The notes: a model not told the origin generated them from the letters alone. Positions 27,782 through 38,134 are shown, counted from the first letter of the stretch. The stretch: DNA of 64,000 bases from Pseudocolwellia sp049933045 (GCF_049933045.1 NZ_CP187926.1:3844001-3908000); one strand, 5' to 3'. A program made the numbers and translations.

Positions 27782-28483
27782 ATGATCCGTTTTGACAATG
27801 TAAGTAAAACCTATCCTGGTGGATTCATCGCACTTAAAGATGTGAGTTTTGAAGTTAATACTGGCGAAATGGCTTTTCTAACAGGTCATTCTGGCGCAGG
27901 TAAAAGCACATTATTAAAATTAATGTGCTTAATGGAAAAGCCTACAAGCGGTACGGTTGAGATGAACAATACTGATTTATCTCGGATCAAATACCAAAAT
28001 ATTCCTTACGCCCGTCGCAATATAGGTATGATCTTTCAAAATCATAACCTGTTAATGGATCGCACTGTTTTTGATAACGTAGCGCTGCCTTTAATTATTG
28101 AAGGTTGTAGCTTAAAAGAAACACGTAAACGCGTAGAAGCGGCTTTAGAAAAAGTACATCTGCAAAACAAACTTAAATATTATCCTAATATGCTATCAGG
28201 CGGCGAACAACAAAGAGTTGGCATCGCTAGAGCACTTGTTAACAAACCTCCAATCTTACTTGCGGATGAACCTACGGGTAACTTAGACCCTAAATTATCA
28301 CTTGATATTATAAAGCTCTTTGAAGAGTTTAATGATTTTGGGGTAACTGTACTTATAGCGACTCATGATTTAGGTTTAATTGCTCGAATGAAGTATCGCA
28401 CGCTCACCTTAAAGCAAGGCACCATGATCAATGACGGCTTGATTGAAGGCTTACAAAAGCAAGGGAGCCAAGATGCAAAATAA
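27782..28483 (+). CDS. ftsE: Cell-division ABC transporter ATPase FtsE
   Basis: 233-residue ATPase of the FtsEX complex, which activates peptidoglycan hydrolases at the division septum. It has Walker A GHSGAGKST, signature LSGGEQQRVGIARA, Walker B ILLADEPTGNLD and the H-loop ATHD. It lies 17 bp after ftsY and overlaps ftsX by 11 bp. Confidence 0.97.
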   Translation: MIRFDNVSKTYPGGFIALKDVSFEVNTGEMAFLTGHSGAGKSTLLKLMCLMEKPTSGTVEMNNTDLSRIKYQNIPYARRNIGMIFQNHNLLMDRTVFDNVALPLIIEGCSLKETRKRVEAALEKVHLQNKLKYYPNMLSGGEQQRVGIARALVNKPPILLADEPTGNLDPKLSLDIIKLFEEFNDFGVTVLIATHDLGLIARMKYRTLTLKQGTMINDGLIEGLQKQGSQDAK

Positions 28484-29450
28484 TGATCACTTTGCTCGAC
28501 CTTCTAATAAATTAGGTTTTTCTGCACGCTTTGCTGGTTGGGTTATTCGCCATGTTCAACAAGGTATAGGTAGTTTAGGCGATTTATGGCGCACTCCTTT
28601 TACTTCAGTAATGACAGTTCTGGTATTAGGTATCAGTTTAACTTTACCTGCGACATTACATCTTTTCGTAAAAAACGCAAAAGCAGTGACTGAGCAATGG
28701 GATTCAGCATCAGAAATTACTTTATTCTTAAAGTTATCAGTATCTGAAAAGTCGGCTCAGCAATTGGTGCAACGAATTTCGCTTTATACTGATGTTGCCA
28801 GTGTTAAATATATTTCAGCAGATAAAGCTCTAAAAGAATTTAAAGTTCTTTCAGGTTTTGGTGATGCACTTGAATACCTAGATGATAACCCTTTACCTGC
28901 AACGGTTTTGGTCACTCCTACTAAGCGTGCCAGCCAGGCCGAAGCTGCAGGAGACTTATTACTAAAATTAGAGAAAGAAAGAGAAGTAGAACAAGGAAAG
29001 CTTGATTTAGAGTGGCTAACAAGACTTCAAGCCATGGCTGAACTGATTGAAGATATAGTTATAGGGTTAGCGCTACTTTTATGTTTATCGGTAGTCTTGA
29101 TCATAGGTAACACAATACGTTTAGCCATTTTGAATCAGAAAGATGCTATCGCCATTATGAAGTTAGTGGGTGCAACCGACGCCTTTATTCAGCGACCTTT
29201 TTTATATGCGGGTATATGGTATGGCATATTAGGTGGTTTAGTGGCTTGTTTTTGTGTTTATGTACTTGGATCATACTTGTCTAATGCTATGCAGGACTTA
29301 ACAGCTCTGTATCATAGTAACTTTATATTGGAGGGGCTGACATTTTCAGAATCACTTTACCTCATCCTTTCTGCAGTAATCCTCGGTTTTTCAGGTAGTT
29401 ATGTTTCTGTTCGTAAACATATAAAATCAATTGAACCAACGGCTGATTAA
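28473..29450 (+). CDS. ftsX: Cell-division protein FtsX
   Basis: 325 residues from ATG 28473, preceded by GGGAG inside the end of ftsE; an in-frame extension to 28443 is less likely. It is the membrane subunit of FtsEX. A cytoplasmic N-terminus is followed by one TM helix (about 50-72), a periplasmic domain that contacts EnvC-type activators, and three more TM helices (about 200-225, 245-275 and 295-318) with the FtsX-fold motif AIMKLVGATDAFI. Confidence 0.95.
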   Translation: MQNNDHFARPSNKLGFSARFAGWVIRHVQQGIGSLGDLWRTPFTSVMTVLVLGISLTLPATLHLFVKNAKAVTEQWDSASEITLFLKLSVSEKSAQQLVQRISLYTDVASVKYISADKALKEFKVLSGFGDALEYLDDNPLPATVLVTPTKRASQAEAAGDLLLKLEKEREVEQGKLDLEWLTRLQAMAELIEDIVIGLALLLCLSVVLIIGNTIRLAILNQKDAIAIMKLVGATDAFIQRPFLYAGIWYGILGGLVACFCVYVLGSYLSNAMQDLTALYHSNFILEGLTFSESLYLILSAVILGFSGSYVSVRKHIKSIEPTAD

Positions 29451-29679
29451 TCACTCTACTTAATATACTTTTTAAGTTTTTGTAATTTAATTGGACTGTT
29501 CAAGGTCTTTAATAATTGTTACTTGATCTAAAGTAACAATTATATACATTTTTACTTGTAAAAGTTGTGATAGCCTGTTGTATCACCCACTTAGTTACGT
29601 TAATGTATTATTTAAATTATCGTGATAAATATAAATTTCTGTTAAAATCGCGAAGAATAAAGTATTACGGAGAAAATAG

Positions 29680-30543
29680 ATGAGTAATTCTATACAAACT
29701 ACAGCACTAACTGTTCCACAAAGTGGAAGTATTGAATCGTATATGCAATCGGCGTATAGCATTCCTATGCTTACAGCAGAACGTGAAAAAGAATTAGCTA
29801 CTCGTTTATATAACAATAACGACTTACAAGCGGCACAAGACCTTATCATGTCGCATCTACGTTTTGTTATACATATTGCTAAAGGTTATGCTGGCTACGG
29901 CTTAGCACAAGCTGATCTAGTTCAAGAAGGTAACGTTGGCTTGATGAAAGCGGTAAAACGTTTTAATCCAGAAGTTGGCGTTAGACTTGTTTCATTTGCT
30001 GTTCATTGGATAAAAGCGGAAATACATGAATTTGTATTACGTAACTGGAGAATCGTAAAAGTTGCGACAACTAAAGCACAACGTAAATTGTTTTTTAACT
30101 TAAGAAAAAACAAAAAGCGTCTAGGTTGGTTTAGTAATGCTGAAGTTTCTAATGTTGCTGAAACTTTAGGCGTAACAAAGAAAGACGTGCTTGAAATGGA
30201 ATCTCGTATGAGTAACCAAGATCAAGCGTTTGAGCTTTCTACTGATGATGATGATAACGCAAGTGCTTCAAGCTTTTCACCTGCTCAGTATTTAGAAGAC
30301 AAAGCGTCTGATCTAGCTGATTCAGTTGAAGAAAAAGACTGGAGTAATCACGCAAATAAACGTTTAAGTAATGCATTGGTATGTTTAGACGATAGAAGTC
30401 AGCATATTATTCGTACTCGTTGGTTAAGTGAAGATAAAACGACACTTCAAGATTTAGCAGATAAATATCAAATATCAGCTGAACGCGTAAGACAGCTAGA
30501 AAAGAATGCATTAAATAAATTAAAAACGTCGATGGCGGCGTAA
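29680..30543 (+). CDS. rpoH: RNA polymerase heat-shock sigma factor RpoH (sigma-32)
   Basis: 287-residue sigma-70 family factor. Region 2 contains LVQEGNVGLMKAVKRFNPEV and the core-binding and DNA-melting helices up to NWRIVKVATTKAQRKLFFNL; the latter is an RpoH box-like segment (QRKLFFNLR). Region 4 ends with YQISAERVRQLEKNALNKLK. It directs heat-shock transcription. Its position after ftsYEX is conserved in gammaproteobacteria. GGAG stands eight bases upstream of the ATG, and a strong terminator follows. Confidence 0.97.
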   Translation: MSNSIQTTALTVPQSGSIESYMQSAYSIPMLTAEREKELATRLYNNNDLQAAQDLIMSHLRFVIHIAKGYAGYGLAQADLVQEGNVGLMKAVKRFNPEVGVRLVSFAVHWIKAEIHEFVLRNWRIVKVATTKAQRKLFFNLRKNKKRLGWFSNAEVSNVAETLGVTKKDVLEMESRMSNQDQAFELSTDDDDNASASSFSPAQYLEDKASDLADSVEEKDWSNHANKRLSNALVCLDDRSQHIIRTRWLSEDKTTLQDLADKYQISAERVRQLEKNALNKLKTSMAA

Positions 30544-30561
30544 TATATTTTGCATGATTAA

Positions 30562-30590
30562 GAAAACCGACAGTTGTCGGTTTTCTTGTT
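30562..30590 (+). terminator. Rho-independent terminator after rpoH
   Basis: The inverted repeat AAAACCGACA/TGTCGGTTTT is followed by TCTTGTT, 19 bp after the rpoH stop. Confidence 0.85.
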
Positions 30591-30682
30591 AATAAACATA
30601 TACATTATAAAGTCTAAATAATGAAAGACTTTATACATAAAATAAAACCTAAAAATAATATTAATAATATGGGTAAATTTTG

Positions 30683-33295
30683 ATGCCAGTGAATGCGAAC
30701 GAAAGCATACTAGCAGCACGTCAGATACCAAAGCTAAAATCTTTACTTAAGAAGTATCGCCAAGCTAGAACAATACAGTCAGGATTATTGCAACTTTCAG
30801 AGTTGGCTAGTTCAGTGACTGATATGAGTTCGTTTTATTCTGAACTGCAATCAATTATCAAAACTATACTGATCACAGATAGTTTCCACATTTCCTTATG
30901 TAATAGTCATCAAAATTTATCTCTCGTTTATTCGAATAACTCTATTGAAAGAAAACTCATTGAGCAACAAGAACGTGAAAATTGGAAACACAGTTTAACG
31001 GGTTTAGTTTATTCTCAAGGTAAAGCCATTAGTTGTGATGCAAAAGAAAGAGATGCGTTAAGTAAAAAACATAACTTAAATTTATCTAATTCAGCGTTCA
31101 TAGATTGGTTAGGTGTACCACTAAAAAGAGGTAATAACGTTATAGGAGTTATTACGCTTCAAAGCTATGATCACGATATTTTGTTTAGTAATAAAGACTC
31201 ACAACTCTTAGAGTTTATTGCAGAACATCTAGTTACCGCTATTGATAGAGTACGTAGCCGAGAATTATTAGAAAAAAATATTATAGAGCGTACCCAAAAA
31301 CTTACCGAAACTAATGAAAAACTACAAAAAGAAATTGCCGAACGTCAAAAGGCAGTAAAAATTCATAAAGCCTTATTATCAATTTCTGAAATAACAGCAA
31401 CAACCTACGACTTAGAGTCATTCTATAAAGTATTACATCAAGAAATCACTACACTCATTCCTTCTAATAATTTTTATATCGCGTTAACCTCTCAAAATAA
31501 TGAATGGATAGATTTTCCTTATTACAAAGATGAGCATCATGATATCGCTGAATCTAGACCTTTTTCAAATGGTCTTACAGAGTTAGTAATTAAGTCGACA
31601 GAACCTTATTTGATGAAAGGTAATGAGGTAATAACACTTGCAGGAAGTGATCCTAAAAATAATAAACTTTATAAACCTAAACCTTTAAAAGATAAGTTAC
31701 CTAAAGCTTGGTTAGGTGCCCCTTTAGTGGATCAAGGTGTCGCTTTTGGCGTTTTTGCGGTTTATCACTACGAAGATGTAAATGCTTATGAATTAAGTGA
31801 TTTGGATCTTGTTAAGTTTATTAGTCAGCATATAGCCACCACTATTCTTAGAATAAGAACTCAAGCTGAAATTCAGAAAAATAATGAAGCCCTTGAACAG
31901 GCAATTGATGAACGAACAAAAGAATTACAAAGCACTAACTTGAATCTGCGTATGCAAATTGAAGAAAGAAGAAAAGCTGAAGCTCAGCTATATTACGACG
32001 CACATCATGATGCATTAACTAAGTTACCTAATAGAGCAATGTTAATTGACCGATTAGGCTATTCTTTACGTCACTTGAAACGCCATCCTCTTCATCAATC
32101 TGCATTGTTATTTATAGATTTAGATCGTTTTAAAATGATCAATGATACGTTAGGCCATCATGCTGGTGATTTGTTTTTAATTGAAATTGCCGATCGATTG
32201 CGAGATTGTGTACGAGACAATGATATTTTGGCTCGATTAGGTGGTGATGAATTTGTTATCTTGCTCGATTCATTACAGTCTGAAGATGATGTTGAAGAAG
32301 TCGCTAGTCGAATTATTAATAAAGTTGCTGCGGGTTTCGAATTAGAAGGCCATACAGTCCATTCTAATGCAAGTATTGGCATTGCAATGTGTGGCAGTCA
32401 TTACAAAGACTCAAATGAAATACTTCGTGATGCCGATGCTGCTATGTATCAAGCTAAAAGCTTAGGTCGTGGCCGTTATGTATTTTTTGATGACAGTATG
32501 CGAGAACAACTTATTGCAAGTATGACTTTAGAACAAGAGCTCAGAGTCGCAATAAAAGAATGCCAGTTCGAGCTTCATTATCAACAAATATCAGATTTAG
32601 AAAATACTAAGATTATTGGTTTTGAAGCCTTATTACGTTGGAATCATCCTACAAAAGGTTTGTTAACTCCTAGCGAATTTCTATTCATGGCTGAAGAAAC
32701 AGGCATGATTTTAGATATTGAAACTTGGGTTGTAGAAGATGTGTGCGCACAACTAAAATGCTGGCAATCTTCATTAGAATACAAGAATACTTTTATTGGG
32801 ATAAACTTATCAGGTCGACATTTAACTCAATCTAACCAACTATTCAAACTGATAAAATTAATAGATAAAAATACAGTAGAGCCACATCGTCTTATTTTAG
32901 AATTTAATGAATCTGCATTTTCACAACACGCAGAACTTGCTCTTAAAGGTTTAAAGAAATTAAAAGAGTTTGGTGTTAAATTAGCTCTTGATGATTATGG
33001 CGCTGGCTTATCATCTCTCAATTTCTTGCATGGGTATCCTTTTGAGTTTATCAAACTTGATAGAAGCTTTATTCATTCTTTAAATTTAGAAAACCAAAAC
33101 TTATCATTAATTAAAGCTCTGCATGAATTAGGCAGTAATTTTGGATATAGGTTAGTTGCAGAAGGCATTGAAAGCGCTGAAACATTAGAGAAATTAAGAA
33201 GTGTTGGTTGTGAGTTTGGTCAAGGTTATCATATTAGTCGACCAGGTCTAATAAAGCAGTTTGAAGAAGAAGTGGTTAATGTAAGTAATGGTTAA
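30683..33295 (+). CDS. GAF-GAF-GGDEF-EAL cyclic-di-GMP regulator
   Basis: 870 residues from ATG 30683 (GGGT upstream). There are two GAF-like sensor domains at about 40-190 and 230-395, each followed by a helical linker (ERTQKLTETNEKLQKEIAER and DERTKELQSTNLNLRMQIEE). A GGDEF domain has an intact GGDEF motif at 520-524, and an EAL domain has EALL at 648-651 and DDYGAGLSSL near residue 770. Both catalytic sites look intact, so it could make or degrade c-di-GMP, or switch between the two. No transmembrane segment is seen, so it is probably cytosolic. c-di-GMP often controls giant adhesins, but a link to the adhesin of this window is only speculation. Confidence 0.9.
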   Translation: MPVNANESILAARQIPKLKSLLKKYRQARTIQSGLLQLSELASSVTDMSSFYSELQSIIKTILITDSFHISLCNSHQNLSLVYSNNSIERKLIEQQERENWKHSLTGLVYSQGKAISCDAKERDALSKKHNLNLSNSAFIDWLGVPLKRGNNVIGVITLQSYDHDILFSNKDSQLLEFIAEHLVTAIDRVRSRELLEKNIIERTQKLTETNEKLQKEIAERQKAVKIHKALLSISEITATTYDLESFYKVLHQEITTLIPSNNFYIALTSQNNEWIDFPYYKDEHHDIAESRPFSNGLTELVIKSTEPYLMKGNEVITLAGSDPKNNKLYKPKPLKDKLPKAWLGAPLVDQGVAFGVFAVYHYEDVNAYELSDLDLVKFISQHIATTILRIRTQAEIQKNNEALEQAIDERTKELQSTNLNLRMQIEERRKAEAQLYYDAHHDALTKLPNRAMLIDRLGYSLRHLKRHPLHQSALLFIDLDRFKMINDTLGHHAGDLFLIEIADRLRDCVRDNDILARLGGDEFVILLDSLQSEDDVEEVASRIINKVAAGFELEGHTVHSNASIGIAMCGSHYKDSNEILRDADAAMYQAKSLGRGRYVFFDDSMREQLIASMTLEQELRVAIKECQFELHYQQISDLENTKIIGFEALLRWNHPTKGLLTPSEFLFMAEETGMILDIETWVVEDVCAQLKCWQSSLEYKNTFIGINLSGRHLTQSNQLFKLIKLIDKNTVEPHRLILEFNESAFSQHAELALKGLKKLKEFGVKLALDDYGAGLSSLNFLHGYPFEFIKLDRSFIHSLNLENQNLSLIKALHELGSNFGYRLVAEGIESAETLEKLRSVGCEFGQGYHISRPGLIKQFEEEVVNVSNG

Positions 33296-33332
33296 TACTT
33301 ACGTTATTTTTTAAATAAATACGGTTAATCAT

Positions 33333-34277
33333 TTATCCTTTATAAAAATAACCTTCAACTCTAAATGCAATACCAGGCGTTGTTTTATAGCTTTCTATTT
33401 CAGACCACTCTAAAAAAGGTTCTACCTCAAAGAAAAGCCATTTTTTATAAGCATTAAATCTATATCTATAACTTACCGTATAATTATCCACAACAAAATC
33501 GCGCTCACCATTTCGCTCACCTTCAACTTGAAAAGAGGTAACTGAAGCGGTGTAAGCATCTAAATGTTTTAAACGATAAAAACCATGCTTCCAACGGATA
33601 CCACTAAAAGATTGAGAGCCTTCAATACTGTAATTTATTCTATATTGTGTTTTTGGATCTTCTTGAAAGTTATATTCAAGTAATAATCTGCTTCCAAGAC
33701 CATCACCTAAGAAGTAAAAGATTGAAGGTTCTACTTTAAAAGCACTGTTTTCAGTCCAGTTAAAATAACGCTTATGACGGCCTCTTATAAATATATCACC
33801 ACCAGAAATACCTAAACGAGTATCTGTATATTTATTTTTACCATTGGTATGCATATAGCGCAGTGAAGCCGAAAATTTCTCTTCTTCAGGTTGGGTATGC
33901 GTTGTTTCTAAAGGTAATTGGTACTGATCAGCTTCATCCTCATCAGATAAAATCAAATCTACCTTATTTTTAAAATGAGGTAATTTAACTTTTACTCTAA
34001 ATCTTGCTTTGATTTCATTCCAATCTCTACTTCTTGGGCGCCACTCTAATCTAATTCTCGCGTTTACTTTTGGGTTTTGTTGAGCACTTCCTTCTTCTGT
34101 AAAGAATTCGTCAAACCAAGCCGCAGACATATAAACTGAGTCTGAAACAGTTGAATGAAAGTCGTGGATCCAGGGCGTTTCTTCTACATATTCTCCATCT
34201 GTTTGCTTTTTTATTTCTTCAGCTGCGTGACATATAGAAGCAAAACTAAAAAAAATAATATAAATCTTTTTTATCAA
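33333..34277 (-). CDS. Predicted outer-membrane protein, function unknown
   Basis: 314 residues with a signal peptide (MIKKIYIIFFSFASICHA) and many alternating aromatic/polar segments typical of outer-membrane beta-strands (for example LLLEYNFQEDPKTQYRINYS). It ends in AFRVEGYFYKG, with no clear C-terminal Phe. The start is a TTG at 34277, supported by AAGGACC seven bases upstream. No named family was recognised. It converges with the GGDEF-EAL gene and is divergent from tatA. It may be a small beta-barrel, perhaps a surface or porin-like protein. Confidence 0.7.
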   Translation of the reverse strand: MIKKIYIIFFSFASICHAAEEIKKQTDGEYVEETPWIHDFHSTVSDSVYMSAAWFDEFFTEEGSAQQNPKVNARIRLEWRPRSRDWNEIKARFRVKVKLPHFKNKVDLILSDEDEADQYQLPLETTHTQPEEEKFSASLRYMHTNGKNKYTDTRLGISGGDIFIRGRHKRYFNWTENSAFKVEPSIFYFLGDGLGSRLLLEYNFQEDPKTQYRINYSIEGSQSFSGIRWKHGFYRLKHLDAYTASVTSFQVEGERNGERDFVVDNYTVSYRYRFNAYKKWLFFEVEPFLEWSEIESYKTTPGIAFRVEGYFYKG

Positions 34278-34369
34278 ATTTAAGGTCCTTGAGAAAATTA
34301 ATGCAAGAAAGAGTGCTTTTTATAACTAAAACTTTATAATAACTCTATTTAAATCATAGGTGAATTTTC

Positions 34370-34618
34370 ATGGGTAATATAGGTATTTGGCAATTATTAA
34401 TTATTGTAGTGATTGTTGTATTATTATTTGGGACAAAAAAATTACGTAATTTAGGCGGAGACTTAGGTTCTGCGGTTAAAGGTTTTAAAAAAGCAATCAC
34501 AGATGATGAAGCAAATAAAACTGCCGAAACAGAAAATTCTGAATCAATTACTAATAAAACAGTAGCTGAAGAAGAAACAAAAGAAACCGTAGAAAAAAAA
34601 GATAAAGACCAAGCTTAA
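34370..34618 (+). CDS. tatA: Twin-arginine translocase subunit TatA
   Basis: 82 residues. The N-terminal TM helix (IGIWQLLIIVVIVVLLFG) is followed by the hinge TKKLRNLGGDLGSAVKGFKK amphipathic helix and a Lys/Glu-rich tail. TatA forms the pore of the Tat export pathway for folded proteins. First gene of tatABCD, two bases before tatB. Confidence 0.96.
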   Translation: MGNIGIWQLLIIVVIVVLLFGTKKLRNLGGDLGSAVKGFKKAITDDEANKTAETENSESITNKTVAEEETKETVEKKDKDQA

Positions 34619-34620
34619 TT

Positions 34621-34977
34621 ATGTTTGATATTGGCTTCTGGGAACTTTTACTTATTGGAATTATGGGCTTGATCGTTTTAGGCCCAGAGCGCTTACCTGT
34701 GGCTATAAGAACTGTCAGAGGTTGGATAGCGAACATTCGAAGAGTGAGCGATAATGTTAAAACTGAGCTTACCGAAGAATTGCGTATTCATGAACTGCAT
34801 ACTAATTTGCAAAAAGCAGAAAATTCAAATATGGAAAACTTATCTCCTGAAATTGCTGAATCTGTTAAATCATTAAAAGAAGCGGCTGAAATGGTGAATA
34901 AACCTTTTCAAAAGGTTAGTGAAGAAGCAAAGAAGCTTAAGTCAGAGACTTTAGATACTAAAAAGAATGAATCATGA
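34621..34977 (+). CDS. tatB: Twin-arginine translocase subunit TatB
   Basis: 118 residues with the TatB signature MFDIGFWELLLIGIMGLIVL followed by GPERLP and an amphipathic helix. It acts with TatC as the receptor for twin-arginine signal peptides. It overlaps tatC by 4 bp (ATGA). Confidence 0.96.
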   Translation: MFDIGFWELLLIGIMGLIVLGPERLPVAIRTVRGWIANIRRVSDNVKTELTEELRIHELHTNLQKAENSNMENLSPEIAESVKSLKEAAEMVNKPFQKVSEEAKKLKSETLDTKKNES

Positions 34978-35723
34978 CTTCTGCCTCAAATAACTTCACT
35001 CTATTTGATCACCTCCTAGAGTTACGTACTCGACTATTAAAAGCTGTTGTTGGTGTGCTAGTCGTTTTGTGTTGTTTAATTTATTTTGCACAAGATATCT
35101 ACCATTATGTAGCTGAACCTTTATTAGCGACTATGCCGTTAGGTTCGCAAATGATAGCAACAGATGTTGCCTCACCATTATTTGCGCCTTTTAAATTAAC
35201 CATAGTACTCTCTCTTTTCATTGCTATGCCTTACATTCTCTTTCAAATATGGTCATTTGTTGCGCCTGCTTTATATAAGAATGAAAAGCGCCTTATTGCT
35301 CCATTAATGTTTGGCAGTACACTCTTGTTTTATGGTGGTATAGCATTTGCGTATTTTGTTGTATTCCCTGTAGTTTTTGCTTTTTTTAGCTCAGTTGCTC
35401 CAGAAGGAGTAACTATAGCAACCGATATAAGTAGTTATTTAGATTTTGTGTTGAAGCTGTTTTTTGCTTTTGGTATTGCTTTTGAAATACCCATTGCGAT
35501 CATTTTAATGTGTTGGACCAACTTTACTTCCCCAGCAAGCTTACGAACCAAAAGACCTTATATTGTTGTAGGTGCATTTATTGTAGGTATGTTGCTCACA
35601 CCTCCAGATATTATTTCTCAAACGATGTTAGCTATTCCTATGCTGATATTATTTGAAGTGGGTGTTTTTATTGCTTCTTTTTATTACCAAGAAGAAAGTA
35701 ACGAGACAGACCCAGAAGAATAG
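34974..35723 (+). CDS. tatC: Twin-arginine translocase subunit TatC
   Basis: 249-residue polytopic membrane protein with six predicted TM helices. The N-terminal LFDHLLELRTRLLKAV motif binds the twin-arginine signal. The conserved region ALYKNEKRLIAPL and the terminal MLLTPPDIISQ motif are present. It is the core receptor of the Tat translocase. Confidence 0.97.
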   Translation: MTSASNNFTLFDHLLELRTRLLKAVVGVLVVLCCLIYFAQDIYHYVAEPLLATMPLGSQMIATDVASPLFAPFKLTIVLSLFIAMPYILFQIWSFVAPALYKNEKRLIAPLMFGSTLLFYGGIAFAYFVVFPVVFAFFSSVAPEGVTIATDISSYLDFVLKLFFAFGIAFEIPIAIILMCWTNFTSPASLRTKRPYIVVGAFIVGMLLTPPDIISQTMLAIPMLILFEVGVFIASFYYQEESNETDPEE

Positions 35724-35814
35724 ATAAATGTGAAATCAATAATATGTACTGTTAAATACATATTACTCATTAATTGAATACGATAATAAAAATCGTTTAC
35801 CAGCAGGTGTTTTT

Positions 35815-36606
35815 TTGATTGATATTGGTGTGAATTTATCTAATTCTCGTTTTGATAAAGACTTAAGTGAAGTTATATCAAGGGCGCAAGAAAATAACAT
35901 CCAACACTTATTGGTGACCGGGACCAATATTGCTGGAAGTCAAAAAGCCTTAGCCCTTTGCCAGCAATACCCTGAATACTTATCTTGTACCGCAGGTGTT
36001 CATCCTCACGATGCAGACAATGTATCTGAAAACTATCTAGAAGAATTAGAAGCCTTATCTAAACACTCAGCGGTTAAAGCTATTGGTGAATGTGGTTTAG
36101 ATTTTAACCGAAACTTTTCTACACCTTCAAATCAAAAGAAAGTATTCAAAGAACAAATTGAGTTAGCGCAAAAATTACAATTGCCACTGTTTTTACATCA
36201 AAGAGATGCCTTCACAGACTGGTTTGATATTCTCACTCCGCATATCGACCATATCCCTTTTTTAGTGACTCATTGTTTTACAGGCAGTGCCGAAGAATTA
36301 CGTTTGTGTTTAGAAGCAGATATGTACATTGGCATTACAGGCTGGCTTTGTGATGAGAGAAGAGGACAAGAGCTAAGAGATATTGTTGGAGAAATACCAT
36401 TAAACAGATTAATGATAGAAACTGATGCGCCTTATTTAACACCTAGAACCATAAGGCCTAAGCCTAAAAGTAGTAGAAATGAACCTAGTTACTTACCGTA
36501 TATAGTTAAAGAAATTGCCAAATTAACTGATTATTCTGAGCAAGATATTATTAAACAAACCAGTGAAAATGCGCAGAATGTTTTTGGTTTAGGAAATCGC
36601 CTATGA
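35815..36606 (+). CDS. tatD: TatD family metal-dependent DNase
   Basis: 263-residue TIM-barrel hydrolase close to E. coli TatD: IDIGVNLSNSRFDKDLSEVI, AGVHPHDAD, AIGECGLDFNRNFSTP, LVTHCFTGSAEEL, GITGWLCDERRG and IETDAPYLTPR. TatD acts as a 3'-5' exonuclease in DNA repair and quality control. It uses a TTG start at 35815 with CAGGTG upstream; this start matches the E. coli N-terminus. Its stop overlaps the next start by 4 bp. Confidence 0.93.
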   Translation: MIDIGVNLSNSRFDKDLSEVISRAQENNIQHLLVTGTNIAGSQKALALCQQYPEYLSCTAGVHPHDADNVSENYLEELEALSKHSAVKAIGECGLDFNRNFSTPSNQKKVFKEQIELAQKLQLPLFLHQRDAFTDWFDILTPHIDHIPFLVTHCFTGSAEELRLCLEADMYIGITGWLCDERRGQELRDIVGEIPLNRLMIETDAPYLTPRTIRPKPKSSRNEPSYLPYIVKEIAKLTDYSEQDIIKQTSENAQNVFGLGNRL

Positions 36607-38120
36607 ATCAGAAGTTAGCTTTTGTTGCGGCAATTCTTTGTAGTTTCATGTTAGTTATGTTTTTCATTTTCATGACAGAAGATGTTATTGGTTTTCATTA
36701 TGCTGATGTTAAAGAACATCTAAATGCATACTCCTATTTAATCGAACCTTCTAATACTACCTCTACCTTTAACAAAGGTGGCTTATTAACTAATGGTTTA
36801 GCTATTGGTTCTGCTTTTGCTCTTACTTTTTCGATGTTATTAATTTATTTGGCTAATGGTCAAAGAGCTGTGCTTCTGCTCTCCGGCTATTTCCTTATTC
36901 GCGCCATTATACTGACATTATTATTAGGTTATGTTGTTGAAGTTGGTGCTAGTCGCTTTTATACACTCTTCAATTTTGATATACCATTACTCGTGATCCT
37001 TTCTAAATTGATGTTGATGTGGTTCGCTTTATTGATTTTTCATATTAAAAAAGAGTCTAAAAAGTCTTATTGGTTAATCAAATCGACCTCATGGGCATTA
37101 GTTTTATATTTACCCATATGCTTCATATTACCTATTGAGTTAAGTTTTAAGTTAAGTGTTTATATTGAGCTTGCTGTTGGTTTATTACTATTGGCTGCAG
37201 CGATACATTTGATACAAAAAAACCAGCGTTTATCGGTGTTATTTGCTGCTTTCGTGTTTACGCAATTGATTGTTGACTTACTTAAAGCGATTGCATTATT
37301 TGGTCTTAATACTGACGTTTATAGTTATTCACCTTATTTATATACATCGTCATTTTGGTTAAGTGGATGTTTTACTGTGTTTATGTTGAGTCGTGGTTAC
37401 TATTATCAAATTCAAGATAAAGAAATTGCAGAACAAAGAGCTCTAATGAGTTTACAAAAATCCAAGAAAGCGCAAACAGATCTATTCATCCTACAAGAAG
37501 AAAATCAAGAGAAGCTAGAGAGTAGAGTGCAAGAGCGAACATTAGAGCTTAATATTGCCCTACAAGAGCTTGAAGAAGCTAATAAAGAGTTAGAAGAGAA
37601 AAATACATTAGACGAATTAACAGGTCTTTATAATCGACGTTATTATGATCAAAAAATAGTAGCTGAATATCGACGAAGTCGTCGTAATTTAACTCCACTC
37701 AGTCTAGTTGTTATTGATATTGATCATTTTAAAAATGTTAACGATACTCATGGCCATATCGTTGGTGATAAGTGCTTAGTGTGGGTCGCGAAAAAAATTA
37801 AAGATGTTTTAGGTCGTGTAACCGATTTAGGTTGTCGTTATGGTGGTGAAGAATTTTGCTTAATATTGCCAGAAACAGATACTAAAGGCGCTATCTCATT
37901 AGCAGAAACGTTAAGAACATCCATTTGTTCAGAAATATTTATTGATGGTGAGCAAGAAATCCCTATCACTATAAGTTGCGGTATTAGTACCTATTGGCAG
38001 CAGTCTGATATTACACCAACAGAAATATTTGATGCTGCTGATCAAGCTTTGTATAAAGCAAAACACAACGGTCGTAATCAGGTCCAGAAAAAAGTTCTGA
38101 CTGAAACTATAAAGTCTTAA
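36603..38120 (+). CDS. Membrane-bound diguanylate cyclase
   Basis: 505 residues. The N-terminal half holds about eight hydrophobic segments (a membrane sensor of no recognised family), with a TM helix at the very N-terminus and a possible periplasmic loop (about 30-65). A coiled coil (about 270-340, RVQERTLELNIALQELEEAN) leads to a GGDEF domain with GGEEF at 414-418, so it should be an active cyclase. It is translationally coupled to tatD (ATGA) and lies 14 bp before hemB, an unusual insertion into the tatABCD-hemB cluster. Confidence 0.9.
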   Translation: MNQKLAFVAAILCSFMLVMFFIFMTEDVIGFHYADVKEHLNAYSYLIEPSNTTSTFNKGGLLTNGLAIGSAFALTFSMLLIYLANGQRAVLLLSGYFLIRAIILTLLLGYVVEVGASRFYTLFNFDIPLLVILSKLMLMWFALLIFHIKKESKKSYWLIKSTSWALVLYLPICFILPIELSFKLSVYIELAVGLLLLAAAIHLIQKNQRLSVLFAAFVFTQLIVDLLKAIALFGLNTDVYSYSPYLYTSSFWLSGCFTVFMLSRGYYYQIQDKEIAEQRALMSLQKSKKAQTDLFILQEENQEKLESRVQERTLELNIALQELEEANKELEEKNTLDELTGLYNRRYYDQKIVAEYRRSRRNLTPLSLVVIDIDHFKNVNDTHGHIVGDKCLVWVAKKIKDVLGRVTDLGCRYGGEEFCLILPETDTKGAISLAETLRTSICSEIFIDGEQEIPITISCGISTYWQQSDITPTEIFDAADQALYKAKHNGRNQVQKKVLTETIKS

Positions 38121-38134
38121 TTAAGGTTAACAAA

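Noticed and set aside
29451..29679. Possible promoter elements before rpoH
   Set aside because: The region is AT-rich and several weak -10-like boxes occur, but no pair with acceptable spacing stood out.
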